Assembly: GCA_903920455.1 (NCBI GenBank)
Contig: CAIXLY010000012.1
Location: forward strand, 1 to 35,013
DNA from: an uncultured bacterium
GTDB taxonomy: Bacteria > Bacteroidota > Bacteroidia > Chitinophagales > Chitinophagaceae
Direction of reading: 5' to 3'
DNA: 35,013 nt
Positions 26,959 to 34,801 of this stretch are shown here, one piece after another. Made by a program: the position numbers and the translations under genes. The notes beneath the pieces are model-generated. The model saw only the letters and a program-made list of their open reading frames with translations. It did not search any database and was not told the DNA's origin. Numbering within the stretch: position 1 is the first letter of the stretch; each line of letters opens with the position of its first letter.

Positions 26959-27116
26959 TTGAGAAAGTTGAGTGGCCTGCGGCCGGTTGAGGGAGTTGAG
27001 AGTGTTTATACTTGTCTTAAAATATCTACCTTTTTTTAGCCTGCCTAAAAATAAACAACAAACTCAACTTTCTCAACTCCCTCAACTCTTTCAACTTTCT
27101 CAACTCCCTCAACAAA
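26959..27116. repeat. Nonamer repeat array forming a long inverted repeat
   Basis: The right part holds six tandem 9-nt units from 27063 to 27116: CTCAACTTT, CTCAACTCC, CTCAACTCT, TTCAACTTT, CTCAACTCC, CTCAACAAA. The left part (26959-27002) holds the same words in reverse complement: GTTGAGAAAGTTGAG, a GGCC-TGC-GGCC mini-hairpin, then GTTGAGGGAGTTGAGAG. Either strand can fold into an extended stem between the convergent ligA and asd genes. The array ends 1 nt before the asd stop codon. Confidence 0.85.
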
Positions 27117-27117
27117 C

Positions 27118-28107
27118 CTAAATCAATCCCTTCCCTACAAGATACTCTGCAATCTGCACAGCATTGGTAGCAGCACCTTTTCGCAAATTATCGCTCACAA
27201 TCCACATGTTCAATGTCTTTGGCTGCGTTTCATCTCTACGAAGGCGGCCAACAAATACTTCATCCTTTTCATGAGCGTCCATTGGCATTGGGTATTGTTG
27301 ATTAGGTAAATCATCAACAACTATAACACCAGGTGCAGCAGCAAGTATACTCTTGACCTCATTCAAATCATATTCCTCTTCAAACTCAATATTTACGCTC
27401 TCACTATGGCCACCCATCACAGGGATGCGAACCGTAGTAGCTGTTACACGAATAGAATCATCACGCATGATCTTTGTCGTTTCTTTCACCATTTTCATCT
27501 CCTCTTTGGTGTATCCATTATCCAAAAACACATCGATTTGTGGAATAACATTCAGGTCGATTGGATACTTATAAGCCATCTCACCTTGAATGCCTTTACG
27601 TTCATTCATCAGTTGATTGACGGCTTTAACTCCGGTACCGGTAACACTCTGGTAGGTGCTTACAACAACACGCTTGATCTTATAACGCAAGTGCAACGGA
27701 TTAAGCGCAACAACCATCTGAATGGTTGAGCAGTTTGGATTGGCAATAATTTTATCCTCTGCGGTGAGTGCATCGGCATTGATTTCAGGAACCACAAGTT
27801 TCTTTGTTGGATCCATTCTCCATGCTGATGAATTATCAATCACTGTGATTCCCGCCGCAGCAAATTCAGGCGCCCATTCTTGAGAAGTACTGCCCCCTGC
27901 TGAAAACAAGGCTACCGCAGGTTTCATATTAATGGCATCGCGCATGCCAACCACCTTATACTGTTTCCCCTTAAAACTAACTTCTTTACCAACAGACCTC
28001 TCGGAGGCAACTGGAATAAGTTCAGTGACAGGAAAATTTCTCTCTTCTAAGATCTGTAACATTTTGGTGCCGACCAGACCGGTTGCTCCAACGACTGCAA
28101 CTTTCAT
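27118..28107 (-). CDS. asd: Aspartate-semialdehyde dehydrogenase
   Basis: A 329-aa enzyme of normal length that reduces aspartyl phosphate to aspartate semialdehyde with NADPH, the branch step to lysine/diaminopimelate, threonine and methionine. Motifs are MKVAVVGATGLVGTKML (nucleotide-binding loop), ALFSAGGSTSQEWAP, VIDNSSAWRMD, NPNCSTIQM with catalytic Cys126, VSTYQSVTGTG and RIPVMGGHSESVNIEF. It is preceded by a promoter, a lysine-rich leader ORF and an intrinsic terminator arranged as an attenuator. It converges on ligA. Confidence 0.96.
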   Translation of the reverse strand: MKVAVVGATGLVGTKMLQILEERNFPVTELIPVASERSVGKEVSFKGKQYKVVGMRDAINMKPAVALFSAGGSTSQEWAPEFAAAGITVIDNSSAWRMDPTKKLVVPEINADALTAEDKIIANPNCSTIQMVVALNPLHLRYKIKRVVVSTYQSVTGTGVKAVNQLMNERKGIQGEMAYKYPIDLNVIPQIDVFLDNGYTKEEMKMVKETTKIMRDDSIRVTATTVRIPVMGGHSESVNIEFEEEYDLNEVKSILAAAPGVIVVDDLPNQQYPMPMDAHEKDEVFVGRLRRDETQPKTLNMWIVSDNLRKGAATNAVQIAEYLVGKGLI

Positions 28108-28137
28108 ATTTACGTTTTTTCCCTTGCGGGTTTGGTT

Positions 28138-28166
28138 AAAAAAAAGCCTCCCAAAAGTGGAAGGCT
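28138..28166 (-). terminator. Intrinsic terminator in the asd leader (attenuator)
   Basis: On the minus strand AGCCTTCC (28166-28159) pairs with GGGAGGCT (28152-28145), 8 bp with one G-U pair and a 6-nt loop. It is followed by a run of T's (28145-28138), only about 30 nt before the asd ATG at 28107. Because it lies after the promoter and before the gene, it would stop asd transcription unless melted or prevented. Confidence 0.85.
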
Positions 28167-28194
28167 GTTACATATTTGACACACATATATGGAA

Positions 28195-28251
28195 CTAACC
28201 TTCCTTGTGGGAATGTTTGCTGCTCTTTTTTATGTGTTTTAACTTGATCAT
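28195..28251 (-). CDS. Lysine-rich leader peptide of the asd attenuator
   Basis: An 18-codon ORF, MIKLKHIKKSSKHSHKEG then TAG, starts about 10 nt downstream of a strong promoter match and ends about 30 nt before the leader terminator. Six of 18 codons are Lys (positions 3, 5, 8, 9, 12, 16) and three are His. Its last codons contain GGAAGGTT (28204-28197), complementary over 8 nt to the 5' arm of the terminator. A ribosome slowed at the Lys codons would leave this segment free to form an antiterminator, while one reaching the stop would cover it. This is the classic layout of amino-acid attenuation. I recognise no named family for the peptide, and A-rich sequence alone would favour some Lys codons. 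Confidence 0.65.
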   Translation of the reverse strand: MIKLKHIKKSSKHSHKEG

Positions 28252-28261
28252 GTTGTGGGTA

Positions 28262-28293
28262 CAAATCTAATACTGAAAGAAATTTCCTCCAAA
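28262..28293 (-). promoter_or_regulatory. Promoter of the asd leader transcript
   Basis: On the minus strand TTTG (28293-28290), 20 nt, TAGATTTG (28269-28262) matches both boxes of the Bacteroidota consensus with standard spacing. Transcription would start a few bases before the leader-peptide ATG at 28251. Confidence 0.75.
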
Positions 28294-28344
28294 TAAATGT
28301 TGTTACCCCTTTTTTGCAGCGCCACGCCATCTTAGTTTCATCCC

Positions 28345-30042
28345 ATGATCAAATACCTTTTTTGGATAATCCCAAGTGTGATTGCCCAATTTGCCGAAGG
28401 CCAAACTGCCCGATATTCAGTGGTCATCAATGAAATATTGGCTGACCCATCTCCAATCGTTGGACTCCCTAACACCGAGTTCATTGAGCTCAAAAATATT
28501 TCCAATAGGCCCATTCAACTGGCAAAATGGCGAATAGACAACGGAAATACATCGGCTGTGGTTAATACATCCTACCTGCTGCAGCCAGATAGCCTGGTTA
28601 TTCTTTGTACAAAAACACAGACAGCTGCCTTTAATGCGCCGAAGAAAACAATCGGACTAAGCTCCTTCCCTACTTTGGGAAATGAGGGCGGGATAATCAC
28701 ACTAAAAGATCCAACAGGTAAAACAATACATGCTGTTGAGCATAATCAATCATTGTTTGACAGCCCTCTAAAGTCGGAGGGAGGATGGACGCTGGAGATG
28801 ATTGATCCCATGAAAGCCTGCGACCCTGAAAATTGGAAAGCCAGCATAAACAATCTAGGAGGAACTCCGGGAAATGAAAACAGTATCTACAAGCAAAATC
28901 AACCGACTGAGAAAATCAATGCTCTCCAATGTACCGCAATCAACCCCAATTCCTTATTGCTGCAATTGAATAAAGGGGCTGATAGTGTATCACTATCAAG
29001 CATTCAGCAATACAGCTTATTAGCTACCAACATACATATTACATCCGCTAACGCATTAGCCCCATTGTTTAAAGAAGTATCCATTCAACTTTCACTTCCC
29101 TTAGAATCAAATAAAATATATCAACTTGATGTGAAAGATATCGGCCACTGCAATCAAGCAGTAGTGGATAGCATGAAAATAAAAACTGGACTTATTAAGC
29201 AGCCTGAAAAAGAGGACCTTATACTCAATGAAATATTATTTAATCCCGAAACAGGAGGAGCCGACTTTGTTGAAATTTACAACAAGAGCAATTCAATTAT
29301 CGATGCAAAAGATGTGTTTCTCACTGCAAAGAATTTAAATGGAGCTCCCTCGAATACAGCATACCAAGCAAGCAAGGACCACTTAAATATTTTCCCAGAC
29401 GAATATATTGTGCTCACAACAGATACTAGCTATGTAAGGCGAATATGGCCGATAAAATCGGCGCAGCTGATTCAGATGAATACAATGCCTTCGATGCCAG
29501 ACGATAAGGGCAATATTGTAATCCTAGACAAACAAGGCAGAATCCTCGATGAGATGACCTACACAGAAAGTATGCATTTCCCGTTACTGACAAATCATGC
29601 GGGTGTTTCCCTAGAACGAATAAATACATTCAATTCCTCATCTAATCCCAACAACTGGCATTCCGCATCTTCAACGAATAATTATGCAACCCCCACTAGA
29701 AAAAATTCACAACATGTTTCGATTGAAAACACAGATCATGAAATAACCTTGTCCCCAGAAATGATAAGTCCAAATAATGATGGGATTGATGACCTATTGA
29801 ATATAGCATACAGATTCCAGCACCAAGGAACCCTCATCACAATTGCGGTGTATGACTATAATGGACGATTAATTACGACAATTGCAAACAACCAATTGTG
29901 TGGGACAAGTGGGTCTATCACATGGAATGGTCTTGATAGAAAAAATCAAAAGCCGCCCTCAGGAATATACATTATATATGCCGAGACTTTAAATCTTGCC
30001 GGGAAAATCAGAAGAGTAAAAAAGATAATAGCAATTAAATAG
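28345..30042 (+). CDS. Secreted lamin-tail-domain protein with FlgD-like C-terminal domain
   Basis: A 565-aa exported protein. An N-terminal signal peptide (MIKYLFWIIPSVIAQFAEGQ) precedes a first lamin-tail domain at about residues 26-150 (VVINEILADPSPIVGLPNTE, FIELKNISNRPIQL). A middle beta region follows, then a second lamin-tail domain from about 292 (LILNEILFNPETGGADFVEI). The C-terminus, ISPNNDGIDDLLNIAYRF to YDYNGRLITTI and WNGLDRKNQKPPSGIYII, is the FlgD/gliding-associated Ig-like fold found at the ends of Bacteroidota secreted proteins. It may be a type IX secretion cargo, though no strict sorting motif was confirmed. The ligand is unknown; related proteins are sometimes linked to nucleases or adhesion. 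Confidence 0.82.
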   Translation: MIKYLFWIIPSVIAQFAEGQTARYSVVINEILADPSPIVGLPNTEFIELKNISNRPIQLAKWRIDNGNTSAVVNTSYLLQPDSLVILCTKTQTAAFNAPKKTIGLSSFPTLGNEGGIITLKDPTGKTIHAVEHNQSLFDSPLKSEGGWTLEMIDPMKACDPENWKASINNLGGTPGNENSIYKQNQPTEKINALQCTAINPNSLLLQLNKGADSVSLSSIQQYSLLATNIHITSANALAPLFKEVSIQLSLPLESNKIYQLDVKDIGHCNQAVVDSMKIKTGLIKQPEKEDLILNEILFNPETGGADFVEIYNKSNSIIDAKDVFLTAKNLNGAPSNTAYQASKDHLNIFPDEYIVLTTDTSYVRRIWPIKSAQLIQMNTMPSMPDDKGNIVILDKQGRILDEMTYTESMHFPLLTNHAGVSLERINTFNSSSNPNNWHSASSTNNYATPTRKNSQHVSIENTDHEITLSPEMISPNNDGIDDLLNIAYRFQHQGTLITIAVYDYNGRLITTIANNQLCGTSGSITWNGLDRKNQKPPSGIYIIYAETLNLAGKIRRVKKIIAIK

Positions 30043-30057
30043 TAGGCCTTAACAATG

Positions 30058-30087
30058 ATCGCTTATCAATGTGAGATGATAAGCGAT
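30058..30087. terminator. Bidirectional stem-loop between convergent genes
   Basis: ATCGCTTATCA (30058-30068) and TGATAAGCGAT (30077-30087) form a perfect 11-bp stem with an 8-nt loop in the 51-nt gap between the lamin-tail gene and the PfkB gene. No strong T-run follows on either side, so it may stop or stabilise transcripts rather than act as a canonical terminator. Confidence 0.6.
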
Positions 30088-30093
30088 ATTCAT

Positions 30094-31017
30094 CTACACC
30101 AATTTAATCTCAAAATTTACCAAGTCGACAAATTGATTAATTCTTGAATTGATGTCTTCTTTCGTTATTTCCCTCATCCGGGTAGTACCAAACTTTTCAA
30201 CGCAAAAAGAAGCCATAGCAGAACCAACAATAATGGCCGTCTTCATATTTTCAAAAGAAATGTCTTTTGTTTTTGCCAGGTGCCCTACAAAACCTCCTGC
30301 AAAAGTATCTCCTGCTCCAGTCGGATCAAACACCTCTTCTAAAGGGAGTGCGGGAGCTACAAAAACCTTGTCTGCATGAAACAATAACGCACCATGCTCC
30401 CCTTTTTTAACCACAACATATTTTGGCCCCATTGCCATAATTGATTTTGCCGCCTTGACAAGAGAATATTGTGCACTTAACTGACGTGCTTCACTATCGT
30501 TTACAAGTAAGACATCTACGTGTTTGAGAACCTCCTCCAAATCTGCCATGGCAGTATCCATCCAGAAATTCATGGTATCCAATACAACAAGCTTGGGCTT
30601 GTTTTTCATCTGTTTTAATACACTGTGCTGCACCGCAGGAACCAGATTGCCCAACATTACAAATTCACAATCCTGATAACTCTCTGGAACAATAGGATTG
30701 AAATCTGCAAGCACATTGAGCTGGGTCTCTAATGTATCCCTCTCGTTCATGTCAAGATGATATTTCCCAGACCAAAAGAATGACTTTTCATCTTTTTTGA
30801 TCTGAACCCCTTCCAGGATAACACCCCTAGAAGCAAGGTGATCCAGCTCTTCTTGAGGGAAATCTCCTCCAACAACTGAAACCTGTTTGATGGTGGAAAC
30901 AAAGTTGGAGGCACTCAATGCAATATAAGTTGCTGCTCCACCAATGATTCGATCGCTTTTACCAAATGGGGTTTCAATAGCATCAAAAGCCATAGTTCCA
31001 ACTACAAGAAGTGACAT
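30094..31017 (-). CDS. PfkB family carbohydrate (sugar/nucleoside) kinase
   Basis: A 307-aa ribokinase-fold kinase starting MSLLVVGTMAFDAIETPFG. The substrate-binding IIGGAATYIALSAS and VSVVGGDFP stretches are near the N-terminus, and VDVLLVNDSEARQLS is in the middle. The catalytic signature DPTGAGDTFAGGFVGHLA lies at about residues 230-247, with the catalytic Asp in GAGD. The family phosphorylates ribose, fructose, adenosine and similar compounds; the substrate cannot be read from the sequence. The ATG at 31017 is chosen over an in-frame TTG at 31038 that belongs to a TATCTTTG promoter box. It is the second minus-strand gene after the flavin reductase-like gene. Confidence 0.9.
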   Translation of the reverse strand: MSLLVVGTMAFDAIETPFGKSDRIIGGAATYIALSASNFVSTIKQVSVVGGDFPQEELDHLASRGVILEGVQIKKDEKSFFWSGKYHLDMNERDTLETQLNVLADFNPIVPESYQDCEFVMLGNLVPAVQHSVLKQMKNKPKLVVLDTMNFWMDTAMADLEEVLKHVDVLLVNDSEARQLSAQYSLVKAAKSIMAMGPKYVVVKKGEHGALLFHADKVFVAPALPLEEVFDPTGAGDTFAGGFVGHLAKTKDISFENMKTAIIVGSAMASFCVEKFGTTRMREITKEDINSRINQFVDLVNFEIKLV

Positions 31018-31035
31018 AAGGGTTAGTTTAGAGCG

Positions 31036-31043
31036 CAAAGATA
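31036..31043 (-). promoter_or_regulatory. Candidate -7 element of the PfkB kinase gene
   Basis: On the minus strand TATCTTTG (31043-31036) matches TAnnTTTG and lies 18 nt before the ATG at 31017. No TTG at the expected upstream distance, so the match is partial. Confidence 0.4.
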
Positions 31044-31088
31044 GGGACTTGCAAACTCTCTGTCTACTGCATCACTGAAAAGAAAATA

Positions 31089-31727
31089 TTACAGTTCGAT
31101 TTCAGATGAGGGTCTATCGTATTTGGCGTACGCATAACGCTTTACTGGCGAGGGAAGATAATAAGCGTCGATGCCAAGACTAACAAGACTTGAAGCTTTA
31201 GATAAGTCAATCAACCCATCCTTGCTCACAAAGGATTCATCTACAAAAGCATGCAACAATTTGCCTATCACAAAAAAGCTATTGTTGATTTTAAGGGGTA
31301 TAATTTCTGACAATTCAAGCGCATACTGAACATGGCTTTCCCCAACAAATGGTGCAGGAAAATTTTCTTTGAAAACAGGAGTTAGTCCTACCGCCTCAAA
31401 TTCACTCACTTCAGCCGGATATTTTGCACTGGCTTGATGCGCTTTTGACAACCAATCCGAATGCATATGATTGATGGTGTAAAACCCTGAAGATTCAATG
31501 TTTGCGAGGGTATGTGGGGCGGCCTCTTTCGGCCTGTTGATAAACCCTATACATGCAGGATTGGCACCAATGTGAACAATGTTGCTGAATACCCCAAGGT
31601 TATCGATTTTATTGCTATCACGGGTTCCGATAAGACTAACCGGCTTAAACCCACTTAATGAATTCACAAAATTTGCCCTAAAAAATCTTTCCCAGCCCTG
31701 TATTTTGTCAATTGAAAAATGTTTCAC
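31089..31727 (-). CDS. Flavin reductase-like (FMN-binding split barrel) protein
   Basis: A 212-aa protein of the flavin reductase/flavoredoxin-like split-barrel group: GFKPVSLIGTRDSNKIDNLG, FSNIVHIGANPACIGFINRP, DTLANIE-type HTLANIESSGFYTINHM, and a C-terminal SLGIDAYYLPSPVKRYAYAK. Such proteins bind FMN and may use NAD(P)H; the partner is unknown. The start is GTG at 31727, because an in-frame TAA lies three codons upstream and no ATG exists in the following 100 nt of frame that would keep the conserved N-terminus. It precedes the PfkB gene by 71 nt. Confidence 0.85.
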   Translation of the reverse strand: MKHFSIDKIQGWERFFRANFVNSLSGFKPVSLIGTRDSNKIDNLGVFSNIVHIGANPACIGFINRPKEAAPHTLANIESSGFYTINHMHSDWLSKAHQASAKYPAEVSEFEAVGLTPVFKENFPAPFVGESHVQYALELSEIIPLKINNSFFVIGKLLHAFVDESFVSKDGLIDLSKASSLVSLGIDAYYLPSPVKRYAYAKYDRPSSEIEL

Positions 31728-31815
31728 AAATCCTTAAACGTATATGAGTCAAAATGGTTTGAAATTCGCAAATAGAAGTAAAATAACACCGAATAAACAA
31801 TAAACCCATCTGCTC

Positions 31816-32574
31816 ATGACTACACCGCCATCGAAATTCACGAATCGCTCATCTGCTGCTATGGTATTTGTTGTTTCGTTAATCACGCTCCTCTCATTCA
31901 CTGCAATCGGTAAAAATGCTAAGGCAACGTTGCCTAGAAATTATGGCGCCATCAATAAAGCAGAAAGTTATAATTCATCAATAGGATATTCCATTTATCA
32001 ACAAGTATACAAGGCTGGCGCAGACATCTCAGAAGAGGTTTTCGCCCTTGCTTTCAAAGGGTTTGAAAAACTCAGTGCTTCTGGACGGCTAAGTACCGAC
32101 AGCATACTGACCATCATAGATTTTTCAAGATCATCTCGTGAAAAAAGAATGTTTGTTATAGACTTAAAAGCAGAAACACTGTTATTTAAGACAGTAGTAG
32201 CACATGGAAGAAACACTGGAGAAGAATATGCCCTGAAGTTTTCAAACAATATGAATTCGCACCAAAGCAGCCTAGGCTTTTATATTACCAAGTCTACCTA
32301 CACAGGATCAAATGGCTATTCACTCATGTTGGATGGAATAGAACAAGGCATCAATGACAAAGCCATTTCGAGAGCAATCGTAATGCATGGTGCTGAGTAT
32401 GCGAGCGAGGAGATGATTGGGAAAAAAGGATACCTGGGAAGAAGCTTTGGCTGTCCGGCATTGCCAAAACAAATCAACAAGCAGGTTATTGACAAAATCA
32501 AGCAAGGCAATTGCATGTTCATCTACTATCCTGATCAACAATACTTATGCAACTCCAAGATACTAAATGGGTGA
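31816..32574 (+). CDS. Exported L,D-transpeptidase catalytic-domain family protein (YkuD_2-like)
   Basis: A 252-aa protein with an N-terminal membrane or signal segment (AAMVFVVSLITLLSFTAIG). A catalytic domain with the murein L,D-transpeptidase pattern follows: FVIDLKAETLLFKTVVAHGR, NSHQSSLGFYIT, then AIVMHGAEY and GRSFGCPALP. The His in HGAEY and the Cys in SFGCPAL are the expected catalytic pair. The family cross-links peptidoglycan stems or attaches proteins to them in the periplasm. It converges on the PAP2-like gene with only 20 nt between stop codons. Confidence 0.87.
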   Translation: MTTPPSKFTNRSSAAMVFVVSLITLLSFTAIGKNAKATLPRNYGAINKAESYNSSIGYSIYQQVYKAGADISEEVFALAFKGFEKLSASGRLSTDSILTIIDFSRSSREKRMFVIDLKAETLLFKTVVAHGRNTGEEYALKFSNNMNSHQSSLGFYITKSTYTGSNGYSLMLDGIEQGINDKAISRAIVMHGAEYASEEMIGKKGYLGRSFGCPALPKQINKQVIDKIKQGNCMFIYYPDQQYLCNSKILNG

Positions 32575-32594
32575 ATGCGCCAACAAAGGTTCGA

Positions 32595-33242
32595 TTAAAA
32601 CCACAAAGCAACAAGCTGACAGATAAAGCCGAGTATAAACCCGGTGATGATATCAAACCACTGATGATCTGAAGCAATTCGTCTTGCTGTAATCACAAGT
32701 CCAGAAATTAGCAGGGCTATTAAAACAGGGAGGCCAGCATATAATGTACCGTCAAATACAGTAACTACCGTGAGTCCAAGTAGGCCGCCCACACCAATGC
32801 CATGCATGCTGATTTTATAATAGTTATTCAGCAGCAGTGCTCCACTTGTAGCAAAGAACATCCCCCTACACATATATACCAGCACACGCGGTGTTTCTGG
32901 CTGACTTCTAAAAATATAGTAGGTCCAAAAGAAAAACGTAATGCTAGCAATATATGGAACTATGCGCTCCTTTTGTGTATTCAGCAGTACAGACTTATTA
33001 AACCCAAGTCCCTTTAACAAGGCAACGACCAATAATGGAAAAAAGACATTGTTGTTGATTACAGCAAGTAGTTTCAATAATTTTATCTTCTCAGAAAATC
33101 CAATAAAATAAGAAGGGTGAATATATAATAAGTAAGCCGCCATGATTACTCCAACAACAAGCGGATGAAATGCAATAGATATCAGCTTTGCAAAAAATCT
33201 TAACTGAGGGGAGTATGAAGTATTTGAGTCTGTAGGGTTCAT
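32595..33242 (-). CDS. PAP2-like integral membrane protein
   Basis: A 215-aa protein with about five to six hydrophobic helices. It has pieces of the PAP2 phosphatase signature: KERIVPY near residue 92, KISMHGIGVGG in place of the SGH box, and ARRIASDHQWFDIITG, which fits R-x5-H-x3-D of the third box. The first two boxes are degenerate compared with lipid or undecaprenyl-pyrophosphate phosphatases, so catalysis is uncertain. The start lies 8 nt after the rpoN stop, so the two are probably cotranscribed. Substrate and function are not known. Confidence 0.65.
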   Translation of the reverse strand: MNPTDSNTSYSPQLRFFAKLISIAFHPLVVGVIMAAYLLYIHPSYFIGFSEKIKLLKLLAVINNNVFFPLLVVALLKGLGFNKSVLLNTQKERIVPYIASITFFFWTYYIFRSQPETPRVLVYMCRGMFFATSGALLLNNYYKISMHGIGVGGLLGLTVVTVFDGTLYAGLPVLIALLISGLVITARRIASDHQWFDIITGFILGFICQLVALWF

Positions 33243-33250
33243 TGTATTAA

Positions 33251-34732
33251 TTATAATTCCTTTCTAAGTCTTGCTACTGGTATGTTCAATAACTCTCTAT
33301 ACTTAGCAACAGTTCTGCGTGCAATATTATATCCTTTGGCTTGAAGCATATCTGTTAAGTTATCATCACTTAACGGGCTATGCTTATCTTCTGACAGGAT
33401 CATATCCTGAAGAATGTTTTTTACTTCTCGGGTAGATACTTCCTCACCGCTGTCTGTGCTTAGTGACTCGCTGAAAAAATACTTGAGCCTAAAGCTTCCA
33501 AATTCAGTTTGTACAAACTTGCTGTTTGCCACTCGGCTTATGGTGGAAATATCCAATCCGGTTCTCTCTGCAATATCCTTTAGGATCATTGGCCTCAATG
33601 AGGCTTCATCCCCAGTAAGGAAAAAATTATGCTGCAGTGTAATAATGGCCTGCATCGTAAGGTATAGTGTTTCTTGGCGCTGCTTGATGGCATCTATAAA
33701 CCATTTAGCAGAATCAATCTTTTGCTTGATAAATACTACTGCCTCTTTTTGTCTTTTGTCCTTCTTGCTCCCCTTTTCGTAATCCCTCAACATTCCCTTA
33801 TACTCATTGCTAACGCGGAGGTCAGGAGCATTGCGCTGATTTAACGTGAGCTCAATCTCTCCACCATTGTTGTATGCAAAAAAATCAGGGATGATGTACT
33901 GTTCGGCTTTGTTAATTGTTCCAGCCTGAGCTCCTGGCTTGGGATTAAGCTTGCGAATTTCCTGCATTGCTTCCTTAAACACAGATTCATTAAGCTCAAG
34001 GGATTTGATCACCTTTTCAAAATGCCGTTTCGTGAACTCTTCGAAGTGAAATTCAATAATCCTTAGTGCAGTTTTTACAGAAGCGCTTGGGCTATTGTTC
34101 ATCTTTCGCCTTAGCTGTATCAATAAACACTCTTGCACATCCCTAGCTGCAATACCCGAAGGATCAAAGTGCTGAATGCTTCTGATAATATCCTCGACTT
34201 GTTTACTTTCAACAATAATATTCTGCTTGAACGCAAGATCATCTACAATTGAATTGGTGTCGCGACGCAAATATCCATCATCATCAATACTCCCAATAAT
34301 TTGTTCTGCTATTTTCTCCCCAACGGTATCAAGATTGAGTAGCCCAAGTTGTTCAACAAGCATCTCGTGAAGTGAAGTCGACACAGGATGTGGGATAACG
34401 CCGTTGCCTTGAAGCTCAGGCACATGATCTTCCCGCATTTTATATTCTGCCACATCATCTTCATCCCCATAGTCAGTGTACAAATCATCATCTCCCTCAC
34501 TGCCCAATTCCTCTTCGGCAGTATCGCCTATCCCATCTAGGTCATCAGTACTCTCTTTTTCTTGCTCTTCAGATACTTCTTCACCCATTTCTAAGGCTGG
34601 ATTATCTTCAATTTCCTCCTTGAGCCGCTCCTCAAGCAATGCAGTGGGAACCTGCAATAGCTTCATCAGCTGAATCTGCTGAGGAGAAAGCTTTTGCTGG
34701 AGTTTTTGCTGAAGTCCCTGATACATTGCCAT
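33251..34732 (-). CDS. rpoN: RNA polymerase sigma-54 factor
   Basis: A 493-aa sigma-54. The glutamine-rich region I (QQKLQQKLSPQQIQLMKLLQ) interacts with enhancer-binding proteins. An acidic region II spans about residues 48-95, which is strongly Glu/Asp-rich. The core-binding domain includes FDPSGIAARDVQECL. A helix-turn-helix (LKDIAERTGLDISTISRVA) and the C-terminal RpoN box ARRTVAKYRE near residue 475 complete the factor. It recognises -24/-12 promoters. Start codons at 34732 and 34726 are both possible. No sigma-54 activator gene lies nearby. Confidence 0.96.
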   Translation of the reverse strand: MAMYQGLQQKLQQKLSPQQIQLMKLLQVPTALLEERLKEEIEDNPALEMGEEVSEEQEKESTDDLDGIGDTAEEELGSEGDDDLYTDYGDEDDVAEYKMREDHVPELQGNGVIPHPVSTSLHEMLVEQLGLLNLDTVGEKIAEQIIGSIDDDGYLRRDTNSIVDDLAFKQNIIVESKQVEDIIRSIQHFDPSGIAARDVQECLLIQLRRKMNNSPSASVKTALRIIEFHFEEFTKRHFEKVIKSLELNESVFKEAMQEIRKLNPKPGAQAGTINKAEQYIIPDFFAYNNGGEIELTLNQRNAPDLRVSNEYKGMLRDYEKGSKKDKRQKEAVVFIKQKIDSAKWFIDAIKQRQETLYLTMQAIITLQHNFFLTGDEASLRPMILKDIAERTGLDISTISRVANSKFVQTEFGSFRLKYFFSESLSTDSGEEVSTREVKNILQDMILSEDKHSPLSDDNLTDMLQAKGYNIARRTVAKYRELLNIPVARLRKEL

Positions 34733-34801
34733 GAAAGAAATATTCCTGATTAGATTTAAAATGAGGTTTACGCTGTAAATTTACGAACAAAAAAGAGACC
34801 A

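Noticed and set aside
27063-27116. Tandem array resembling a small CRISPR
   Set aside because: Units are only 9 nt with no unique spacers between them and no cas genes are near; it is a short tandem repeat.
28136-28330. Minus-strand open frame of 64 codons covering the asd leader region
   Set aside because: It starts upstream of the promoter -7 box and runs through the terminator; the short lysine-rich ORF in another frame fits the regulatory layout better.
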